64,000 nucleotides of DNA from contig NZ_LR215050.1 of the NCBI RefSeq assembly GCF_900660755.1, positions 1,302,001 to 1,366,000 on the forward strand. The letters are read 5' to 3'. Origin of the DNA: Acholeplasma hippikon (lineage in GTDB: Bacteria; Bacillota_I; Bacilli_A; Acholeplasmatales; Acholeplasmataceae). This document shows positions 37,889-46,244 of the stretch, piece after piece (position 1 is the first letter of the stretch; each line of letters starts with the position of its first letter). The position numbers were made by a program, and so were the translations under genes. Below the pieces are notes generated by a model. That model had not been told where the DNA came from, did no database searches, and worked only from the letters and a program-made list of their open reading frames with translations.

Positions 37889-38440
37889 ATGAAAGATTTA
37901 AAAGACTTATCTTTAGAAGAATTATGGCAACTTTTTCCAATCGAACTAGTTAAACATAAAAATATATGGAAAGAACAATTTAATCGTGAAAGTGAATTAT
38001 TAAAAAAACATTTTATTAATTTAAATATAAAATCAATTGAACATATAGGGAGTACCGCACTACCTGATATTTACGCTAAAGACATTGTAGATGTTTTAGT
38101 ATTATTTAATGAATATTCTTTAGATGAAGCCATTTTAAGGTTAACAAAAAAGGGGTATATCTTAATGAATCAAACAGAAACTAGAGCGACATTAAACAAA
38201 GGGTATACCATAAGTGGGTTTGCCGAAGAAGTGTTCCACATTCACTTAAGAATAAAAGATGATGCCCCTGAAATATTCTTTAGAGATTACTTATTAACAG
38301 ATCTTGAAGCAAGAAAAAAGTATGAAGCATTTAAATTAGATTTAGCTAAAAAATATAAGCATCACAGAGATAACTATACAGATAATAAAACTGATTTTAT
38401 TAGTTATTATACAAACTTAGGTAAAGAAAATATAAAATAA
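37889..38440 (+). CDS. GrpB-family (UPF0157) nucleotidyltransferase-fold protein
   Basis: 183 aa, matching the usual GrpB length of 160-190. The IEHIGSTALPDIYAKDIVDVLV block is the family signature, a nucleotidyltransferase-like G-S plus D-x-D arrangement, and FHIHLR follows near residue 118. The biochemical role of this family is not well established. A single-gene unit between two terminators, with a poor SD (ATTAGG). Confidence 0.85.
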   Translation: MKDLKDLSLEELWQLFPIELVKHKNIWKEQFNRESELLKKHFINLNIKSIEHIGSTALPDIYAKDIVDVLVLFNEYSLDEAILRLTKKGYILMNQTETRATLNKGYTISGFAEEVFHIHLRIKDDAPEIFFRDYLLTDLEARKKYEAFKLDLAKKYKHHRDNYTDNKTDFISYYTNLGKENIK

Positions 38441-38607
38441 CCGAATAGATTAACTTTTCGGTTATTTTTATACTTATCAATAGTGGCATAACTAAGGCAT
38501 TTAGTTGTGTTTTATGATAAATATCAATGATTTATACGATTAAGAGGTATAATAAAGGTATAAAGACGATTAAGGCATAAATAATATTTATAAGGGGGAT
38601 ATGTATT

Positions 38608-38949
38608 ATGTTTTCATTTTTATTAAGAGCTAAAGAAGAAGATATTATAAAAGCAAAAGAAGCATCAAAGGAATTTTGGGAATACTTTATTAAAGAAGAA
38701 ATTGATATTGTACAAAGGTTGTCCCATGGTGGAGAACAAACAATGCGCTTATTGGATGAAATTGAAGGTAAGTTAAGATTAATTTTCCCTAAGTATAAAA
38801 AAGAACTTCATTTTGGATTTTTGATTGAACAAAAAGAGTTTGATTTAGCACACGCAAATAATAAATATTTGAAAGAATTAATGCGTGTCTTTAGAGATGA
38901 AATGCCTATGATTTTGAAACAAACATGGACATTAAATCTAACAGAATAA
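38608..38949 (+). CDS. Small hypothetical protein
   Basis: 113 aa, charged and predicted to be mostly helical, with no signal or membrane segment (EEDIIKAKEASKEFWEYF; GGEQTMRLLDEIEGKLRLIF). AAGGGGG lies just before the ATG, a TATAAT occurs at 38548-38553, and a terminator follows, so it looks like a real single gene. I do not recognise the family. Confidence 0.65.
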   Translation: MFSFLLRAKEEDIIKAKEASKEFWEYFIKEEIDIVQRLSHGGEQTMRLLDEIEGKLRLIFPKYKKELHFGFLIEQKEFDLAHANNKYLKELMRVFRDEMPMILKQTWTLNLTE

Positions 38950-38960
38950 AATAAAAAATA

Positions 38961-38996
38961 AAGGTCAAGTTTCTTTTAAAACTTAACCTTTTTTTA
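38961..38996. terminator. Bidirectional terminator between the hypothetical gene and degV-type gene 1
   Basis: AAGGTCAAGTTT and AAAACTTAACCTT pair with one mismatch. T-runs on both sides serve the convergent genes. Confidence 0.8.
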
Positions 38997-38997
38997 T

Positions 38998-39879
38998 TTA
39001 TCTATTTTCTCCAAAGAAGAATAAAGCTAATGTCCCAGGACCAGTATGACTACCAATTGTAGAACCTACATTAAATATTTCAACTTTACCATTTAATAAA
39101 GGGAAATTTGCCTCAATTTTACTTGCAACAGTTTTAGCATCTTCAATACAATCTGCATGAGAGATAAAACATTTACCATTGTAGTTTATACCATCTTTTG
39201 CAAGATCCATCATTTGTTCAACCACTTTATTAATAGCACGTTTCTTACCAATGACTTTAAATTTAGGTATTAACTTACCATTATCATCTACATTAAGAAC
39301 TGGACATAAACTTAAGATACTACCAACAAAACCTGCAGTAGATGAAATTCTACCACCCTTAACATAATAAGATAAATCTGTTGAATAGAACCAATGGTTT
39401 AATTTTAGCTTGTTTGTTTCTAAGTAATTAACTAAGTCAAGATATGCATAACCTTCATTTTGAAGTTCAGATGCCTTATCAACAAGTAAACCTAAACCTG
39501 CTGATGCGCTTAAAGAATCAATTAAAGCAATTTTTCTGTTTGGGAATGTTTCAAGTAATATTTCTTTAGCAATTCTAGCTGAGTTAATAGAACCACTTAA
39601 TCCACTTGATAATTCGATGTGAATAATATCTAACCCTTTTTCCAAAAATGGTGTAAAGAAATTAACATATGCTTCAGCATTTACTTGGCTAGTTTTTGTT
39701 GAAGCGCCTTTTCTCATTGCTGCATAAAATGCATCTGCACTGATTGTTTTACCTAAATCATCTTTATAAGTTTCATTATTTAATTCAAAAGTAAATGATA
39801 CGTATGGAATATTTCTTTCGTTTAAAAATTCATTTGTTAAATCTGCTGGTGATGAAGTTGTGATAATATAGTTTGACAT
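38998..39879 (-). CDS. DegV-family fatty-acid-binding protein 1
   Basis: 293 aa from the ATG at 39879, chosen because AAGGAAGG sits directly upstream; a frame extension to 39948 would include that SD. DegV signatures are present: TTSSPADL at the N-terminus, STKTSQVNAE, ELSSGLSGS, DSLSASAGLG and the G-G-R-I-S block. DegV (FakB-type) proteins bind a fatty acid and present it to a kinase for incorporation into phospholipid. Divergent from the XRE membrane regulator at 40050 across a palindromic operator. The same divergent pair occurs again at 42448/43429. Confidence 0.9.
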   Translation of the reverse strand: MSNYIITTSSPADLTNEFLNERNIPYVSFTFELNNETYKDDLGKTISADAFYAAMRKGASTKTSQVNAEAYVNFFTPFLEKGLDIIHIELSSGLSGSINSARIAKEILLETFPNRKIALIDSLSASAGLGLLVDKASELQNEGYAYLDLVNYLETNKLKLNHWFYSTDLSYYVKGGRISSTAGFVGSILSLCPVLNVDDNGKLIPKFKVIGKKRAINKVVEQMMDLAKDGINYNGKCFISHADCIEDAKTVASKIEANFPLLNGKVEIFNVGSTIGSHTGPGTLALFFFGENR

Positions 39880-39988
39880 AAAATACCTTCCTTTTATTTC
39901 TCTTTTTAAGGTTAACTTTATTGTATACAATAACGAACATTTATCCAACCTACTTATTAAACTATAAAAAATAGAGTTACTTTCCCTA

Positions 39989-40025
39989 ATTCTACTAACA
40001 GTAGAATGGTCCTTTATGCTACAAT
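39989..40025 (+). promoter_or_regulatory. Palindromic operator and promoter between degV-type gene 1 and XRE gene 1
   Basis: ATTCTACT, AAC, AGTAGAAT (39989-40007) is a perfect 8-3-8 palindrome. A -10 TACAAT lies at 40020-40025, so the palindrome covers the -35 region, as expected for repression. The same core and spacing recur at 43386-43404. Confidence 0.75.
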
Positions 40026-40049
40026 AGACTAGGAAAGGTTGATATTTTT

Positions 40050-40631
40050 ATGAATAAAGAAGAACAATTAATAGAAGTTGTGGCAGAAAACATTCAATTT
40101 TATCGTAAAAAAATGAATCTTACACAAAGCGAGCTAGCGGAAAAGTTAGGATATTCTGATAAGTCTATTTCAAAGTGGGAAAGAAAAGAAGGAATACCAA
40201 GTGTTTTTGTTTTACAAGAATTAGCTGCATTTTTTGGTATTACATTAAATGATATCACCTCAAAAACAAAGGTTAAAAGAACGGTTAAATATAATAAACG
40301 TGTGATTTCATATTTCTATGCATCAATTAGTTTATTACTATCATTTATTCTCTTTGGGTTTGGAGCACTCTTTCAATTAGAATATCATTATTGGATTTTT
40401 ATTTTATATGGTGTTTCTGCTGCTTTATTAACACTATATGTCTTTAGTATTGTTTATAAACATAGGTATGAGATGTACTTATATTTAAGTTTGTTTATAT
40501 GGATAGTTTCACTTATCCTTTATGTAGAAATTAATATTCCTAATGGGTACATTATTTTCTTAATTACAATCCCGATACATTTATTCTTAATGTACTTAAT
40601 GAAAATCATCTTTTTAAAGAAGAAACACTAA
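40050..40631 (+). CDS. XRE-family HTH membrane regulator 1 (paired with DegV)
   Basis: 193 aa. HTH at residues 12-70 (NLTQSELAEKLGYSDKSISKWER), then four or five membrane helices from about residue 88. It is homologous along its whole length to the protein at 43429 (shared HFYASI/YFYASI, LYGVSAA/IYSMPAA and ITIPIHLF/ITIPIYLF blocks). Divergently transcribed from the DegV gene with a shared palindrome, so it is probably the autoregulated repressor of the pair and may sense membrane lipid state. AGG precedes the ATG weakly. Confidence 0.85.
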   Translation: MNKEEQLIEVVAENIQFYRKKMNLTQSELAEKLGYSDKSISKWERKEGIPSVFVLQELAAFFGITLNDITSKTKVKRTVKYNKRVISYFYASISLLLSFILFGFGALFQLEYHYWIFILYGVSAALLTLYVFSIVYKHRYEMYLYLSLFIWIVSLILYVEINIPNGYIIFLITIPIHLFLMYLMKIIFLKKKH

Positions 40632-40660
40632 CCACTATTTTTTATAGTGGTTTTATTTTT
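40630..40660 (+). terminator. Terminator after XRE gene 1
   Basis: AACCACTAT, T-loop, ATAGTGGTT, followed by a T-rich tail. It begins at the last base of the stop codon region. Confidence 0.85.
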
Positions 40661-40747
40661 GTATTCTAAAAGATTTAAGTTAAAATAAAGTTAACAAAAC
40701 GTTTAGATGCTTGCTGATTTTTAAAAAATATAGTTAGGAGGTATCAC

Positions 40748-41754
40748 ATGAAAACATATGAGCTTAAAAAATAGATGGATTTGATGTTTCAGTAGAATCC
40801 CCTTTTTTGCTGCTTAGATATTATGAAGATAATTATCCAGAAGGAAACATTAATTTAGCACCAAATATGTATTTAGAAAATACCATGTTTGGTAATGATT
40901 TTAATTTGGATAAACCATTTAGAATGTATGAAGATAAATCTGTTCCAGGTTTTCCGCGTAAACCATTTAAAGGATTTGATCTTTTAACAATTGTTTTAGA
41001 GGGCTATTTAGATTATGCGGATCATGTAGGAAATACGGCAAGATTAAGTGCGGATGATCTCCTTTGGGCTCATGCTGGTAGTGGATTAGTTGTTAGTCAA
41101 ATGGTTCCACTTATTAATCAAGATAGTTATAACTCCTTTAAGGCTATTCACTTATGGTTAAACTTACCGAAGAATAAAAAACAAACAAAACCAGAAGTGA
41201 AAGTTTTATTTAATGATGAAATAAAAGAAATTATTGAAACAAATGATGTACATAAATCTGTTAAATTAAAACTCATCACGGGTAAACACTGTGAACATGA
41301 AGTTTTATCTCCTGTAAAGAGAAGTTATGCAGCTGTTGATAGAAATGTAAAAATAATGCTAATTGATTTAGAAGAAGGATCAACCTTAAAATTAAGAAGT
41401 AAAGTGAAAGATTTATATAGATTACTTTATTATGATGATGGGCTACAACTAAAAATAAATGGTGACCATTATAGAAAAAATGCAGCATTTAAACTTAAAG
41501 ATGAAGAGGACGTTTATTTAGAAAGTAGCAAAGGACATAATAAACTAATTCTTCTTGAGGGTATAACAATAAATGAACCAATGTTTAGATATGGATCATT
41601 TGTCTTAAATACAGAAGCTGAAGTGATATTAGCATATAGAGAGTATAAAGAAACTGAATTTGGTGATTGGCCATATGAATATGATGACTCAACACACGGT
41701 AACAAGCCTAAGGGATTTAGAAAAATTGGGAAAAAGAAAGTTGAAAAAGATTAA
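40748..41754 (+). CDS. Pirin-family protein with an N-terminal frameshift at an A6 tract and lost metal ligands
   Basis: AGGAGG at 40738 precedes ATG 40748, which reads MKTYELKK and hits TAG. The pirin frame picks up immediately after the A6 tract (40766-40771) as DGFDVSVESPFLLLRYYEDNYPEG and stays open to 41754. Adding one A joins both into a normal pirin of about 335 aa; without it only an internal TTG at 40807 is available (315 aa). Pirin landmarks are GFDLLTIVLEG and WAHAGSGLV. The metal-binding HPH motif reads KPF (FPRKPFKGFD) and the HSE motif reads VSQ, so the iron site seems lost. It overlaps the downstream RNase III-like gene by one base. Pseudogene, slippage-controlled gene and sequencing error are all possible. 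Confidence 0.7.
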
Positions 41755-42176
41755 TGGATAAATTCGAGTACTACTTAAATTTAAATAACGAATATATTAA
41801 ACTCGCTTTAAACCCAAGTATTAATAAGAATTTAGCAACCTTAGGAGATAGTGTTTTAAAATTAGCATTAGCAGATTTACTATACGGGAAGGTAAAGTAC
41901 TTATCTGAACATATTAAATTTTATAATACGGATAGAACATTAGTTGAAGATATTGGTAAGCATTACCAAATCTTAAACTATATTAGAAAAGAAGAATTAG
42001 AAGAAGTTCACCATGATTATGCATACATTAAAAAGGGTAAAAATAAGAGCAACCCTAAAAAATATATAGCAACCGCAATTGAGGCACTCTTAGGGGCAAT
42101 ATATCTTATCAATAACCAGACCATGGATGAAGTGAAGGCAGTTATCCTTCACTTTAAGAAAATAATAGATAAATAA
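41754..42176 (+). CDS. Mini-RNase III-like endoribonuclease (single RNase III domain)
   Basis: 140 aa, the size of Mini-III, with no double-stranded RNA-binding domain. The signature region reads LATLGDSVLKLALADLLY (LGD aspartate retained; the usual preceding Glu replaced by Ala, as in Mini-III) and the second acidic motif is IATAIEALLGAIYL. Mini-III matures 23S rRNA in other Firmicutes, so this is the likely role. The start overlaps the pirin stop codon (TAATG), indicating translational coupling. Confidence 0.75.
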   Translation: MDKFEYYLNLNNEYIKLALNPSINKNLATLGDSVLKLALADLLYGKVKYLSEHIKFYNTDRTLVEDIGKHYQILNYIRKEELEEVHHDYAYIKKGKNKSNPKKYIATAIEALLGAIYLINNQTMDEVKAVILHFKKIIDK

Positions 42177-42248
42177 AGATTTATATCTTTTTGAGGAAAA
42201 TAATTTAGAAATAGATACTTTAAGTTTGTAGTTATATGGCATATATTA

Positions 42249-42410
42249 ATGACAATTTTCATTATTGGCGTATGTACAACATTTGGGATTTTAGTATTAG
42301 TTAATAAAGATGCAAGCGAACACTATATCGGATATATATTTTTAGTGGTTGCATTTATCGTACTTGTCGCATTTTATCCAATCTTAGATTTTATAAAAAA
42401 AGTTAATTAA
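42249..42410 (+). CDS. Small membrane protein, 53 aa or longer
   Basis: Reads MTIFIIGVCTTFGILVLVNK, a short loop, then a second hydrophobic helix ending in KKVN. In-frame codons upstream back to 42204 read FRNRYFKFVVIWHIL, which also looks membrane-like, and GAGG at 42192 would suit a start there, but no ATG, GTG or TTG is available. So the real start may be non-standard or the 5' end may be broken. Two-helix topology; function unknown. Confidence 0.45.
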   Translation: MTIFIIGVCTTFGILVLVNKDASEHYIGYIFLVVAFIVLVAFYPILDFIKKVN

Positions 42411-42446
42411 AAAGCGTACCTTTCAATTAAGAAGGGTACGCTTTTA
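42410..42446. terminator. Bidirectional terminator between the small membrane gene and degV-type gene 2
   Basis: AAAAGCGTACC pairs with GGGTACGCTTTT (10-11 bp) around a loop of about 12 nt, with T-rich flanks in both directions. Confidence 0.85.
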
Positions 42447-42447
42447 T

Positions 42448-43290
42448 CTATGCTTTATAAAAAGATAATGAAATTGCATCTAATCCAATATGTGCAGTCA
42501 TTGTACTTGCGATACGAGATTTAATAAAGTTGTTAAATCCTTTTTCTATTAACATACCTTCAACTTTATGAAGTAGTTCTTCATTAGCTGAATAGTTTAT
42601 ACCAATTAAGGCATTCTTATTTGGTATGTTTTTAACTACAAATTCTATCATGTCATTTAATGCACGTTTTTGACCAATTGAACTCTTATACTGAGTAATT
42701 GCCCCATCATCTAAAATAAGGATTGGTTTAATGTTTAATAGATTACCTACTAATGATTTTAAAGTAGAAATTCTACCACCACGTTTCAATTGAGTTAAAT
42801 CATTTACTAAGAATAAGTTTTCCATTTTAGTTGTTAACATATTTGCATAATCAACAACTTCGTTAAATGATGCACCACTTTTAATTTTTTCTAAAATATC
42901 TAGTGCCATAATTAATCCTGGAGTACCACCATTTTTAGAATCAATAGCAATCATATTCACATTTGGATATTGACCTTTTAAATCTTCAATAACTTGACGC
43001 CCAGCATTATATGTACCAGATAGTCTTGATGAGAAAGTGTAGAAGATAAAATCAGTATTTTCTTTTGCATACTTTTCAAATGTTTCATACATATCCATCA
43101 TAATTGGTAAAGATGTTTGAACCTTTTTATTTTCTTTAATTGCTTGATATAAATCTTCAATTTTAATTTCTTTTCTATCTCTGTAGTTTTTACCGTCTAT
43201 AAGCACTTGTAATGAGATCATGTCTACATCGTAAGTCTTCAGTAAATCATCGCTTAAATCGATGGTTGAGTCTATGATAAATTTAATCAT
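42448..43290 (-). CDS. DegV-family fatty-acid-binding protein 2
   Basis: 280 aa. DegV landmarks: FIIDSTIDLSDDLL at the N-terminus, VQTSLPIMMD, TFSSRLSGTYN, DSKNGGTPGL, LKRGGRIS and a C-terminal MTAHIGLDAISL. It binds a fatty acid for the FakA-type kinase route in related bacteria. SD AAGGGAGG is strong. Divergent from the XRE membrane regulator at 43429 with the shared palindrome. Similar to DegV 1 in fold but diverged in sequence, so the two copies may prefer different fatty acids, as known FakB pairs do. Confidence 0.9.
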   Translation of the reverse strand: MIKFIIDSTIDLSDDLLKTYDVDMISLQVLIDGKNYRDRKEIKIEDLYQAIKENKKVQTSLPIMMDMYETFEKYAKENTDFIFYTFSSRLSGTYNAGRQVIEDLKGQYPNVNMIAIDSKNGGTPGLIMALDILEKIKSGASFNEVVDYANMLTTKMENLFLVNDLTQLKRGGRISTLKSLVGNLLNIKPILILDDGAITQYKSSIGQKRALNDMIEFVVKNIPNKNALIGINYSANEELLHKVEGMLIEKGFNNFIKSRIASTMTAHIGLDAISLSFYKA

Positions 43291-43365
43291 TAATTTAGCC
43301 CTCCCTTGATATTAAAATTATAAAATTAAGCGTATTTTTTGTAAACCTACTGATTAAAAGAGATG

Positions 43366-43422
43366 AGTAGAATTACAAGTAAGCGAATCTACTCATAGTA
43401 GAATTGCTTTATATGGTAAAAT
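43366..43422 (+). promoter_or_regulatory. Palindromic operator and promoter between degV-type gene 2 and XRE gene 2
   Basis: TCTACT, CAT, AGTAGA (core 43388-43402) matches the operator at 39989, with an extra half-site AGTAGAAT at 43366-43373. The -10 TAAAAT (43417-43422) begins 22 bp from the palindrome centre, the same distance as in the first copy. Confidence 0.75.
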
Positions 43423-43428
43423 AAAGGT

Positions 43429-44016
43429 ATGAATAATGAAAAAAATGAAATCGTTTCAAACATTGCTAGTAACATTAGTTACTACCGCAAAAAACTTAAT
43501 CTAACACAGTTGGAGTTAGCAGAAAAATTAAACTACTCTGATAAATCAATCTCTAAATGGGAAAGAGGGGAAGGAGTACCAGATATATTTGTCCTAAAAG
43601 AGTTATCAGTATTTTTCGGAGTATCAATTGATTCTCTAACTCAGAAAAGAAAAGGACCATTTATGATACTTAAATACCGAAATGTTTTAGCACATTTTTA
43701 TGCATCTATATGTTTATTAGTAGGTATTTTAGTTTATGGCATTCTTCAAATGCTTGAGGTAGATTATCCTAATTACTACTTTATGATTTACAGTATGCCA
43801 GCTGCAGCATTAGTCGTTTTAATATTCTATATTATCTGGCAAAGAATGCGAAATGTTATTATCTATTTAACGGTATTTATATGGACATTATCATTAAGTA
43901 TTTACCTCGGATTAAACCATCCAAATGCGTATTGGGTTTTAATTATTACAATCCCAATTTACCTATTTTTCATCTTTATGATTTATGTGATTTATAAGCC
44001 CAAAAAACTTAAATAA
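43429..44016 (+). CDS. XRE-family HTH membrane regulator 2 (paired with DegV)
   Basis: 195 aa. HTH at residues 12-70 (NLTQLELAEKLNYSDKSISKWER) followed by membrane helices, homologous throughout to the protein at 40050. It starts only 7 bp after its -10 box, so the mRNA is nearly leaderless, and no SD is evident. Probably a membrane-tethered repressor of its own gene and of DegV 2. Confidence 0.85.
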   Translation: MNNEKNEIVSNIASNISYYRKKLNLTQLELAEKLNYSDKSISKWERGEGVPDIFVLKELSVFFGVSIDSLTQKRKGPFMILKYRNVLAHFYASICLLVGILVYGILQMLEVDYPNYYFMIYSMPAAALVVLIFYIIWQRMRNVIIYLTVFIWTLSLSIYLGLNHPNAYWVLIITIPIYLFFIFMIYVIYKPKKLK

Positions 44017-44102
44017 ATAATTATAGAAACGTTAGGGTTTCATGAATAAAAACTATATAATTGAATTATAAAATAAATAAAATTACTAAGGGGGATAAAG
44101 TA

Positions 44103-45512
44103 ATGACATTAGAACAAATTTTAACAACAATTGTGGTTGGAGTAATTATTTTACTTATTCTATTTGCCTCATCTTACGTAAAGGTAAGACCAAATGAAGC
44201 ATATATTATCACAGGACCAAAGAAAAGTAGAGTTGTCATAGGGAAAGGTACAATTAGAATTCCTTTTTTAGAAAGAATTGATACAATTCCATTATCATTA
44301 ATCCAAACAGATATTAGAACTGAATCAGCAGTTCCAACAAACGAATTTATTAACATTTTCGTTGATGGGGTTGCCAATATCAGAATTAAAACAGATGAAG
44401 ATTCTATTCGTTTAGCCGGTCAAATTTTACTTTCACGTGACTTAGAAGGTATCCGTATTGTAACTAAAGAAGTTTTAGAAGGTAACATGCGTGAAATCAT
44501 TGGTCAAATGAAGTTAAAAGAACTTGTACAAAACAGAGATAAATTTGCTGAACAAGTTTATGCATCTGCAATGCAAGATATGGCAAGAATGGGTCTTGAA
44601 ATTGTTAACATTACGATTCAAAACTTCAGTGATAAAAATGGTGTCATTGAAGATTTAGGGGTAGATAATGTTACTCAAATTAGAAAAGACGCTGCAATTG
44701 CTCGTGCAAACTCTGAAAAAGAAGTATCGATTGCATCTGCAAATGCTAAAGAATTATCAAACGAAGCAAGAATTCAAGCAGAATTAAAGATTGCTGAACA
44801 AAATACAGATTTAGCAATTCGTCAAGCAGCATTAAAACAAAAAGCTGATGCTTTACAAGCAACAGCCGACCTTTCATATGAAATTCAAAAAGCGAATGAA
44901 ACAAAGAGTGTTAATATTGCGATTCAAGAAGCTGAAATTGCTAAACGTACAAAAGAAATTGAATTAAAAGCTAAAGAAGTTGAAGTCGAAGAACGTCGCT
45001 TAGAAGCAATGGTTAAGAAAAATGCTGAAGCAAATCGTTATGCTGCAGAACAACAAGCACAAGCTGATTTATTCGTTCGTTCTAAAGAAGCAGAAGCGAA
45101 GTTAATTGAAGAACAGCGTCAAGCAGAAGCAATCAAAGCAAGAGCTGAAGCACAACGTTTCGCTGATGAACAAAGAGCGCTTGGTATTCAAGCAGTAGGT
45201 CTTGCTGAAGCTGAGGCAATCGAAAAGAAAGCAGAAGCGATGAAGAAGATGGAAGATGCCGCTGTCTTAGAATTAATCTTAAACTCAGATGTATTACCTA
45301 AGATTGTTGCTGCAGCAGCAGAACCTTTAGCTAAGGTTGATAAGATCACAATGTATGGTGATGGTAATTCAACAAAATTAGTTGGAGATATCGTAAATTC
45401 ATCAACTCAAATTCTATCAGCAGTTAAAGAAGGAACAGGTATTGACTTAACAAGTCTACTTGCTGGATATGCTACTGGTAAAATGGTTACGAAAAAAGAA
45501 GAAGAAAAATAA
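44103..45512 (+). CDS. Flotillin-like SPFH/band-7 membrane protein
   Basis: 469 aa from the ATG at 44103, chosen for the adjacent AAGGGGG; a frame extension to 44061 would contain that SD. One N-terminal membrane helix (about residues 4-24) leads to an SPFH domain (VRPNEAYIITGP, NREKFAEQV-like NRDKFAEQV) and a long Ala/Glu coiled coil with EA-rich repeats, ending in AAAAEPLAKVDKITMYG, which is typical of flotillins (FloT/YuaG). Flotillins scaffold ordered membrane domains and affect secretion and signalling kinases. Single gene, ended by a bidirectional terminator shared with the convergent TasA-like gene. Confidence 0.92.
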   Translation: MTLEQILTTIVVGVIILLILFASSYVKVRPNEAYIITGPKKSRVVIGKGTIRIPFLERIDTIPLSLIQTDIRTESAVPTNEFINIFVDGVANIRIKTDEDSIRLAGQILLSRDLEGIRIVTKEVLEGNMREIIGQMKLKELVQNRDKFAEQVYASAMQDMARMGLEIVNITIQNFSDKNGVIEDLGVDNVTQIRKDAAIARANSEKEVSIASANAKELSNEARIQAELKIAEQNTDLAIRQAALKQKADALQATADLSYEIQKANETKSVNIAIQEAEIAKRTKEIELKAKEVEVEERRLEAMVKKNAEANRYAAEQQAQADLFVRSKEAEAKLIEEQRQAEAIKARAEAQRFADEQRALGIQAVGLAEAEAIEKKAEAMKKMEDAAVLELILNSDVLPKIVAAAAEPLAKVDKITMYGDGNSTKLVGDIVNSSTQILSAVKEGTGIDLTSLLAGYATGKMVTKKEEEK

Positions 45513-45523
45513 CAATTAAAAAT

Positions 45524-45555
45524 AAATGAGCTCATATGATTGAGCTCATTTTTTT
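45524..45555. terminator. Bidirectional terminator between flotillin and the TasA-like gene
   Basis: AAATGAGCTCA and TGAGCTCATTT form a perfect 11-bp stem with a 6-nt loop and T-runs. Confidence 0.92.
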
Positions 45556-45579
45556 ATTTATCGATTAATTTAATATAGA

Positions 45580-46149
45580 TTATTCTTGTGCAGCAACAGT
45601 AATTGTGAATGAAATTAATTCATTGCCGTCAGCAATTGCATCCATGAAGATTGTTCTGAAAGCTAAGTATTCAGCTTCAGTTGTAGGAACTTTATTAGCA
45701 TTCCAAGAAAGTGTTACTTTATATGAACCAGTTGTTTCATTATTTTCAGCAACTGAACCTAATTCAGTGATTGCTGATACAGATACTGTTAAGTATTCTG
45801 CTAAATCTTCATTTAATAATTCAACAGTTGGCATTGTGTATACAAAACCATTTACTGGGGCTTGTGCTAAATCTTCAGCATATTTATGAGTTACTTCAAC
45901 GATTGCATAATGATTAGCCATTGCAGTTGCATTATCAATTGAAATACCTTCTTTATCTGTAGCTAAACCTGCGAAGAAATATTCTGGACTAGATAATGTA
46001 ACTGTACCTACTTCAGTATATCCTTCTAATACTAAACCTAATGAATCATCTGCAGTTACTGGATCGTTGAATACGAATAATGCAAATGCAACTCCTAGTG
46101 AACCTAACATCACCATAAACGCAACGATTGCGATTTTAATTTTTCCCAT
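45580..46149 (-). CDS. Secreted TasA/CalY-like protein (paralogue 2)
   Basis: 189 aa. SipW-type signal peptide (KIAIVAFMVMLGSLGVAFALFVFNDP) followed by the block SLGLVLEGYTEVGTVTLSSPEYF and a C-terminal SFTITVAAQE. It is homologous end to end with the protein at 34432 although it lies 11 kb away on the other strand with no peptidase of its own. Strong SD (AAAGGAG), conserved leader hairpin and a predicted LytTR site upstream tie it to the same regulon. Probably an abundant fibre or surface-layer subunit; function inferred. Confidence 0.6.
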   Translation of the reverse strand: MGKIKIAIVAFMVMLGSLGVAFALFVFNDPVTADDSLGLVLEGYTEVGTVTLSSPEYFFAGLATDKEGISIDNATAMANHYAIVEVTHKYAEDLAQAPVNGFVYTMPTVELLNEDLAEYLTVSVSAITELGSVAENNETTGSYKVTLSWNANKVPTTEAEYLAFRTIFMDAIADGNELISFTITVAAQE

Positions 46150-46177
46150 TTGTATTCTCCTTTAATTATATTTTGTA

Positions 46178-46207
46178 TTCTTAAACCAATGGAAGAGGTG
46201 TTAAGAA
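46178..46207 (-). promoter_or_regulatory. Conserved leader stem-loop of TasA-like gene 2
   Basis: On the minus strand TTCTTAA and TTAAGAA flank a loop containing CATTGG, followed by an A-rich spacer and AAAGGAG, closely matching the leader of the paralogue at 34383-34409. Confidence 0.55.
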
Positions 46208-46244
46208 ATTCAATTACAGTTACAAATATATAAAAATAAAGCAG

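Noticed and set aside
39880..39948. Longer N-terminus for DegV protein 1
   Set aside because: AAGGAAGG lies within the extension directly before the ATG at 39879, and DegV proteins begin at that point.
44061..44102. Longer N-terminus for the flotillin
   Set aside because: AAGGGGG is in the extension just before the ATG at 44103.
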